64,000 nt of DNA, taken from contig JAJTDP010000002.1 of NCBI GenBank assembly GCA_021300455.1, positions 1 to 64,000 of the forward strand. The letters run 5' to 3'. The notes below the pieces were generated by a model, which did no database searches, was not told where the DNA came from, and saw only the letters and a list, made by a program, of their open reading frames with translations. The DNA is from Sediminibacterium sp. (GTDB taxonomy: Bacteria > Bacteroidota > Bacteroidia > Chitinophagales > Chitinophagaceae). The position numbers and the translations under genes are program-made. Each line of letters starts with the position of its first letter. Within the stretch, counting starts at the first letter, position 1. This document shows, piece after piece, positions 58,680 to 64,000 of this stretch.

Positions 58680-58952
58680 TTAATACATTTGATTGATACC
58701 TCTGTACAATCTAAAACCACCATATAATAAACATAGGCCTCCGAATATATATCTAAAGTCGGCGCCAGCATTAATAATCATATCTAAGTGGAACCATTTA
58801 GCGCCCAGCATTAATACGCCACAACCTAAAATAAGGGCTGCCATTGTATAATCATAAATACTTCTAAAAATGCGGTAAGTACGTTCCGATTTTTCACGAG
58901 GCGCATTGGGCCTTGGCTCATATTGCTGTTCACTAGGGTCTTGATTTTCCAT
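58680..58952 (-). CDS. Small hypothetical membrane protein
   Basis: 90 aa, two predicted TM segments (YTMAALILGCGVLMLGAKWF; DFRYIFGGLCLLYGGFRLYRGI). Confidence 0.65.
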   Translation of the reverse strand: MENQDPSEQQYEPRPNAPREKSERTYRIFRSIYDYTMAALILGCGVLMLGAKWFHLDMIINAGADFRYIFGGLCLLYGGFRLYRGINQMY

Positions 58953-59022
58953 AAAATCGGGTTTTAAAGGAGCAATTTAAACAATTAATAGCCGATGAAT
59001 TTAAAAAATTTATCTTTACTTA

Positions 59023-59030
59023 TAAATTTG
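59023..59030 (+). promoter_or_regulatory. Candidate -7 element of the hisS promoter (near-leaderless)
   Basis: TAAATTTG five nucleotides before the ATG at 59036. Confidence 0.4.
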
Positions 59031-59035
59031 AAACT

Positions 59036-60403
59036 ATGAGCAAACCTTCTTTGCCACAAGGTACCAGAGATTTTAATGCGGCTACGGTTCAAAAGCGTCA
59101 GTTTATATTTAAGACGATCCAATCTGTGTTTGAAACCTATGGTTTTCAGCCATTGGAAACCCCTGCTATGGAGAACCTGGAAACCTTAATGGGCAAGTAT
59201 GGGGAGGAAGGCGATAAACTTATATTTAAAATTTTAAATAACGGCTTAGACAATCCGCTAAAAAAAGAACAAACATTAGAAGGGGTAGAGAAATTATTCG
59301 CTGGAAAAAATAGCACGGCCATTACTGAACGCGCTTTAAGATATGATTTAACGATTCCCTTTGCTAGATATGTAGCCATGAACCATGGTTCATTGAACTT
59401 CCCTTTTAAAAGATATCAAATTCAACCTGTATGGCGCGCCGACCGACCTCAAAAAGGAAGATACCGTGAATTTTATCAATGTGATGCAGATGTAGTGGGT
59501 AGTGAAAGTTTATTAAATGAAGTAGATTTAGTAGCAGTGTATCTTACTGCCTTTCAGAAATTAAATTTACCAGTAGAAGTAAAAATTAATAATAGAAAAA
59601 TTTTACTAGCCCTTGCACAAGTAGCTGGAGGAGAAGATAAACTCATTGATTTAACCATTGCCATTGATAAGTTAGATAAAATTGGTTGGGATAAAGTAAA
59701 AGAAGAATTACATAACAAAAATTTTAGCGAGGCACAACAAAATATTATTCAAAATTATTTAAATATTGAAGGCAGTAATGCTGAAAAGCTTACTCAATTA
59801 GCAGCATTATTAGGAAACAATGAAACGGGTATAAAAGGCATTGAAGAAATAAATTATGTATTAGACTACCACGCCCAAACCGGTATGGATAAGCATTTAG
59901 TGGCCGATTTTACTTTAGCAAGAGGCTTGAATTATTATACAGGTATTATTTTTGAAGTAAAAGCCATAGAGGCTGAAATGGGAAGTATTGGTGGCGGCGG
60001 ACGCTATAACGATTTAACCAGTTTGTTTGGCGTACCTAATATTGCAGGCGTGGGCATTAGCTTTGGTGTAGATAGAATTTATGATGTGATGGAAGAGAAA
60101 AATTTATTTCCAACCAATATTGAACAAACCACTCAAGTTTTATTTTTTAATTTAGGAGAGCAGGAAGCAAAAGCAGCCTACTTACAAATGATGCAATTAA
60201 GAAATAAAAAAATTGCTTGTGAAATTTACCCTGAAAAGAGCAAATTCGACAAGCAATTTAAATACGCAGAGAAAAAAGGAATTCCCAGCGTTATTATAAT
60301 GGGTACCGAAGAGTTAGCTAAAAATGAATGCACTGTAAAAAATATCATTACGGGCAAACAAACTACTGTTTCTTTATCGGACCTTTCTAGTTTTGAATTC
60401 TAG
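59036..60403 (+). CDS. hisS: Histidine--tRNA ligase
   Basis: PSLPQGTRDFNAATVQKRQFIF; ALRYDLTIPFARYVAMN; ARGLNYYTGIIFEV; GGGGRYNDLTSLFG. Confidence 0.96.
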   Translation: MSKPSLPQGTRDFNAATVQKRQFIFKTIQSVFETYGFQPLETPAMENLETLMGKYGEEGDKLIFKILNNGLDNPLKKEQTLEGVEKLFAGKNSTAITERALRYDLTIPFARYVAMNHGSLNFPFKRYQIQPVWRADRPQKGRYREFYQCDADVVGSESLLNEVDLVAVYLTAFQKLNLPVEVKINNRKILLALAQVAGGEDKLIDLTIAIDKLDKIGWDKVKEELHNKNFSEAQQNIIQNYLNIEGSNAEKLTQLAALLGNNETGIKGIEEINYVLDYHAQTGMDKHLVADFTLARGLNYYTGIIFEVKAIEAEMGSIGGGGRYNDLTSLFGVPNIAGVGISFGVDRIYDVMEEKNLFPTNIEQTTQVLFFNLGEQEAKAAYLQMMQLRNKKIACEIYPEKSKFDKQFKYAEKKGIPSVIIMGTEELAKNECTVKNIITGKQTTVSLSDLSSFEF

Positions 60404-60810
60404 CGGGTTTTATTCGCCCAAATTTTATCATAAAAATTTTGTTCTTTCATAGCATAAGCACTTCCATTAGGAGAGGCTGCGCTAGCAACTTCTTTTTTAG
60501 CTGTCAATTCCATTCCTTGAACAATAATAGTTAAGGTTTCTACTGAATTACCAGCACCTCTTTTAAAAATAATAGGTGCGTCATAAGCAGCTAAATAAAA
60601 AGTGTCCACTCCTTTCTTTTCCAAAGCTGTAGCGCCCATTGCAGAATTAATAGTTAAGACTGTGTCCTCAATAGTTAAAGTCACTTCTGTTACTGGACTT
60701 CCTTCTGGAAATACATATTTACCTAAATAATCTTTTAAAGGACTAGTTTGTGCGTTTGCTGAAGCGATTACCCCTACAAGGATAAATGCCATAAATAAGA
60801 TTTTTTTCAT
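60400..60810 (-). CDS. Secreted hypothetical protein (DUF3471-like)
   Basis: Signal peptide MKKILFMAFILVGVIASANAQ; LKDYLGKYVFPEGSPVTEVTLTIEDTVLTI. Confidence 0.6.
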   Translation of the reverse strand: MKKILFMAFILVGVIASANAQTSPLKDYLGKYVFPEGSPVTEVTLTIEDTVLTINSAMGATALEKKGVDTFYLAAYDAPIIFKRGAGNSVETLTIIVQGMELTAKKEVASAASPNGSAYAMKEQNFYDKIWANKTR

Positions 60811-60947
60811 AATTTATTATTTAATTGATTCAAATTGTTTTCGAAAATAAGTAAAACGTGGCCTATTTAATAATAAATCTATATTAATTATTTTAAGGGC
60901 AAAAAAGGGCTTAAAAAAAGATTTAAAAGTATACAAATCCGATCAAG

Positions 60948-60955
60948 TATCTTTG
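60948..60955 (+). promoter_or_regulatory. Candidate -7 element of the rlmN promoter (near-leaderless)
   Basis: TATCTTTG four nucleotides before the ATG at 60960. Confidence 0.45.
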
Positions 60956-60959
60956 CATT

Positions 60960-62009
60960 ATGGAGAAGATAAGACCTAATATTAGACAGGTAGAAGTCGC
61001 TGACATTGAGCGATTTATATCAAAAATAGGCGAAAAGCCTTTTAGAGTAAAACAGATTGTTGAATGGTTATGGCAAAAACATGCACATAGCTTTGACGAA
61101 ATGACCAACTTAAGCAAGGACTTACGCAGCTTATTAGAAAAGGAATTTCAACTCCCTGCTTTACAAATTAATACTACTCAACAAAGTGAAGATGGCACTT
61201 TAAAAACACGTTTTAAAACTTACGATGGTCATATGATTGAGGGAGTGCTCATACCCACTACTTTAAGAAAGACCGCCTGTGTGTCTTCTCAAATTGGATG
61301 TAGCCTTAGTTGCAAATTTTGTGCAACAGGTACCATGGAGCGTAAAAGAAATTTAAACTTTGATGAAATTTATGATCAAGTTGTATACATACTACAACAA
61401 AGTGAAGCCACTTATGAAAAACATTTAAGCAATATTGTTTTCATGGGAATGGGTGAGCCTTTAATGAATTACCATAATGTTTTGAAGGCCATTGAAAAAA
61501 TTACTTCTCCAGATGGATTAGGCATGAGTGCTAAAAGAATTACAGTATCTACAGCCGGCTTGATAAAACAAATAAGGCAATTAGGAGATGATAATGTGAA
61601 ATTTAAATTAGCCATTTCACTTCATGCCGCCAATGATAAGAAGCGTAATGAAATTATGCCTATTAATGAAAGTAATAATATCAAAGGACTTGTTGAAGCC
61701 ATTAATTACTTTTATAAAAAGACAGGCACTGAAGTTACTTTTGAATATATCTTATTCAAAGACTTTAACGATTCAGAAAAAGATGCAGAAGAACTCACTA
61801 AAATTTACAGACAAGTACCTGCCGATTTAATCAACGTTATTGAATACAACCCAGTTGATATTTTTCCTTTTGACAAACCTGACGAGGAAGGCTTTGAAAA
61901 ATTTGTAGAAATTTTACAAAAAAATAGAGTGAATGTGCGCGTAAGACATAGTAGAGGAAAGGATATTGACGCTGCCTGTGGTCAATTAGCAAATAAAGAT
62001 AATTTTTAA
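60960..62009 (+). CDS. rlmN: 23S rRNA (adenine-C2)-methyltransferase RlmN (radical SAM)
   Basis: CVSSQIGCSLSCKFCATGTMERKRNL; VFMGMGEPLMNY; FEYILFKDFNDS. Confidence 0.95.
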   Translation: MEKIRPNIRQVEVADIERFISKIGEKPFRVKQIVEWLWQKHAHSFDEMTNLSKDLRSLLEKEFQLPALQINTTQQSEDGTLKTRFKTYDGHMIEGVLIPTTLRKTACVSSQIGCSLSCKFCATGTMERKRNLNFDEIYDQVVYILQQSEATYEKHLSNIVFMGMGEPLMNYHNVLKAIEKITSPDGLGMSAKRITVSTAGLIKQIRQLGDDNVKFKLAISLHAANDKKRNEIMPINESNNIKGLVEAINYFYKKTGTEVTFEYILFKDFNDSEKDAEELTKIYRQVPADLINVIEYNPVDIFPFDKPDEEGFEKFVEILQKNRVNVRVRHSRGKDIDAACGQLANKDNF

Positions 62010-62020
62010 TAGTAGGAGGT

Positions 62021-63148
62021 ATGAACCAAAAAAGATCTGACAACTTTGACAAGTTTTCTAATAAGAAAAAAGGAAGCGCAGTTAAAGAAGAATATAGACA
62101 AGAAAAAAAGAAAGCTAAAGTTGAAATGAGGGCTGCAGGTGAAGCCATGCGCCAAAGAAAAAAGGATAAAGAAAGAGGTATCCCCGTTGAACCATTGGGC
62201 AATAATAAAAGAGTAACCCCTGCTTCTAAAAGAACAGCTACTTCCTATGTGAAAAAAGGAGAGGCCCCTAAATATGGTGAATTGGCCAGCCCTTTTCCTA
62301 CTAAGTCTAAGTTCACGAATAAAAGAACGCCTGCCTCCATGGACAAGGCAGATGAAAAAAGAACTGCTTCTATTGGTAAGGTGACGGCTTCAGACGATGC
62401 CCCCTTTGAACAAATGCCTTTGAATAAATATATTGCACATGCTGGTATATCTGGAAGAAGAGAAGCAGCAGAGATGGTGAAGGCAGGACATGTGGCGGTA
62501 AACGGAGACACCGTTTTAGAACCGGGTTATAAAGTTAAGTACAAAGATGTAGTAAGATTAAAAGGCAAGGTTTTACAATTACAAGTAACCCCTGTTTATA
62601 TTTTATTAAATAAACCCAAAGATTATATCTGCACAGCCAATGATCCAGAAGGCAGAAAAACTGTTTTAGATATTATTAAAAACGCCACCACACAAAGAAT
62701 GTTTCCAGTGGGTCGTTTAGATAGAAATACAACAGGTGTTTTAATTTTAACCAACGATGGTGACTTGGCACAAAAATTAACGCACCCTTCTTACGAAATT
62801 AAAAAAATATACGAAGTTACTTTAGATAAACCTGTGACCAAGGCCGATATGGAGTCTATTGCGGCAGGTGTTGAATTAGAAGACGGATTTATTGCAGCCG
62901 ATGCAGTAAGTTATTTATCCAATACTTCTAAAAATGTAATTGGTATTGAAATTCATAGCGGTCGTAATCGTATTGTGCGTCGTATTTTTGAACATTTAGG
63001 CTACGATGTTAGACATTTAGATAGAGTCATGTTTGCCAACCTTACTAAGAAAAATGTTGACCGTGGTAAGTGGCGTTTTTTAGCAGAGAAAGAAGTAAGA
63101 TTACTAAAGTTTTTAAATAAATCATTTACCAGAAAATCTTCCAAATAA
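62021..63148 (+). CDS. RluB/RsuA-family pseudouridine synthase with long basic N-terminal extension
   Basis: S4 domain PLNKYIAHAGISGRREAAEMVKAGHVAVNG; catalytic FPVGRLDRNTTGVLILTNDGDLA. Confidence 0.92.
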   Translation: MNQKRSDNFDKFSNKKKGSAVKEEYRQEKKKAKVEMRAAGEAMRQRKKDKERGIPVEPLGNNKRVTPASKRTATSYVKKGEAPKYGELASPFPTKSKFTNKRTPASMDKADEKRTASIGKVTASDDAPFEQMPLNKYIAHAGISGRREAAEMVKAGHVAVNGDTVLEPGYKVKYKDVVRLKGKVLQLQVTPVYILLNKPKDYICTANDPEGRKTVLDIIKNATTQRMFPVGRLDRNTTGVLILTNDGDLAQKLTHPSYEIKKIYEVTLDKPVTKADMESIAAGVELEDGFIAADAVSYLSNTSKNVIGIEIHSGRNRIVRRIFEHLGYDVRHLDRVMFANLTKKNVDRGKWRFLAEKEVRLLKFLNKSFTRKSSK

Positions 63149-63155
63149 ATAGTAC

Positions 63156-63869
63156 ATGTTATCAATATTATTTGAAGATGAGGATATGATTGTTTTAAAT
63201 AAACCCGCTGGTTTATTAAGTATCCCCGATAGATTTGGTAAGGATATTTCACTTAAGTCTTTATTAATTGAAAAGTATGGTGAAATATTTACTGTACACC
63301 GATTAGACCAGTACACGAGTGGTTTAATTGTGTTTGCAAAAAATGCGGAGGCGCATAAATTATTAAGCGAATTATTTGAAGGAAGAGAAATTGAAAAAAA
63401 ATACCTAGGATTAGTATTAGGTAGGCCGCCTGCAGAAGGAAGTATTGACCAACCTATTATGGAGCATCCAGTAAAAAAGGGCACCATGGTAGTTCATGCT
63501 AAAGGAAAAGTGGCTTTAACAACTTATAAGGTCATTGAAAATTATAAACGCTTTGCTTGGGTTTCATTTCAAATTCATACAGGTCGCACGCATCAAATAC
63601 GCGTGCATGCCAAACAAATAGGCCATCCGATTGTAGCCGATGATGTCTATGGAGACGGTGAAAAATTATTATTATCTTCTATTAAAAAGAAAAATTTTAA
63701 ATTAAGTAAAGCCGAGGAAGAAGAAAGACCCATATTAGCTAGACAGGCTTTACATGCGCATACATTGGTATTTACCTATAAAGAAAAAGAGCTTCATTTA
63801 GAAGCTCCCTTACCAAAAGATCTAACTGCCACTTTGCAGCAGTTGGATAAATGGAATAAAGAGAAATAA
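63156..63869 (+). CDS. RluA-family pseudouridine synthase
   Basis: VLNKPAGLLSIPDRFG; VHRLDQYTSGLIVFAKN; IHTGRTHQIRVHAKQIGHPIVADDVYG. Confidence 0.92.
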   Translation: MLSILFEDEDMIVLNKPAGLLSIPDRFGKDISLKSLLIEKYGEIFTVHRLDQYTSGLIVFAKNAEAHKLLSELFEGREIEKKYLGLVLGRPPAEGSIDQPIMEHPVKKGTMVVHAKGKVALTTYKVIENYKRFAWVSFQIHTGRTHQIRVHAKQIGHPIVADDVYGDGEKLLLSSIKKKNFKLSKAEEEERPILARQALHAHTLVFTYKEKELHLEAPLPKDLTATLQQLDKWNKEK

Positions 63870-63881
63870 TTGCGTCTTTAT

Positions 63882-64000
63882 CTATTTTTCCGAGGGTTCC
63901 GTAGGAGGTAAGGTATATAAATCTAATAAGCCATCAGGTAGTTCAACACTAATGGTTTTGGCCTTATGATTCACGGCTTTTAAACTTTGATCATGCAATG
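63882..64000 (-). CDS. C-terminal part of a CDS truncated by the window edge (…HDQSLKAVNHKAKTISVELPDGLLDLYTLPPTEPSEK*)
   Basis: Open minus-strand frame from the window end to TAG (63882-63884). Confidence 0.5.
   Translation of the reverse strand, partial: LHDQSLKAVNHKAKTISVELPDGLLDLYTLPPTEPSEK

Noticed and set aside
1-64000. Prophage, integrative element, toxin-antitoxin, CRISPR-Cas or other defence island
   Set aside because: No integrase, transposase, Cas, restriction-modification or phage structural motifs; gene content is core metabolism and translation throughout.
1-64000. tRNA or rRNA genes in intergenic gaps
   Set aside because: No cloverleaf-like or rRNA-like sequence recognised by eye; most gaps are too short. 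A tRNAscan/Rfam run would be decisive.

Overview
This 64 kb window is AT-rich bacterial chromosome from a Bacteroidota member. A Chitinophagaceae-like assignment is inferred from gene content, Gld proteins, the Nuo layout and TAnnTTTG-type promoters. Most of it is dense housekeeping sequence: nrdJ, dxs, scpA, frr, rbfA, ileS, lspA, iscS/iscU/iscA, mce, rnc, fabF/acpP, mnmE, an exbB-exbD-exbD-tonB operon, a complete 14-subunit nuoA-N operon, hisS, and an rlmN-rluB-rluA-type RNA modification cluster. I found no rRNA, tRNA, CRISPR array, phage or transposase, and no convincing undescribed defence or mobile system. The observations most worth a second look are: (1) a transketolase N-terminal-subunit gene with its 5' end missing, where homology continues in frame upstream of the only ATG and then stops, with no C-terminal partner nearby; (2) an in-frame GldF-GldG fusion; (3) a DksA/TraR-like protein with a long K/A/P repeat domain encoded by 33-nt DNA repeats and lacking most zinc-finger cysteines; (4) a degenerate 16-bp tandem repeat that includes the nuoD stop codon; (5) putative near-leaderless promoters at hisS and rlmN; (6) a perfect hairpin between acpP and fabF; (7) a Met/His-rich N-terminus on an outer-membrane-type protein; and (8) DnaA-box-like sites plus a hairpin upstream of the B12-dependent ribonucleotide reductase. 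All family names come from reading the translations; no database search was run.
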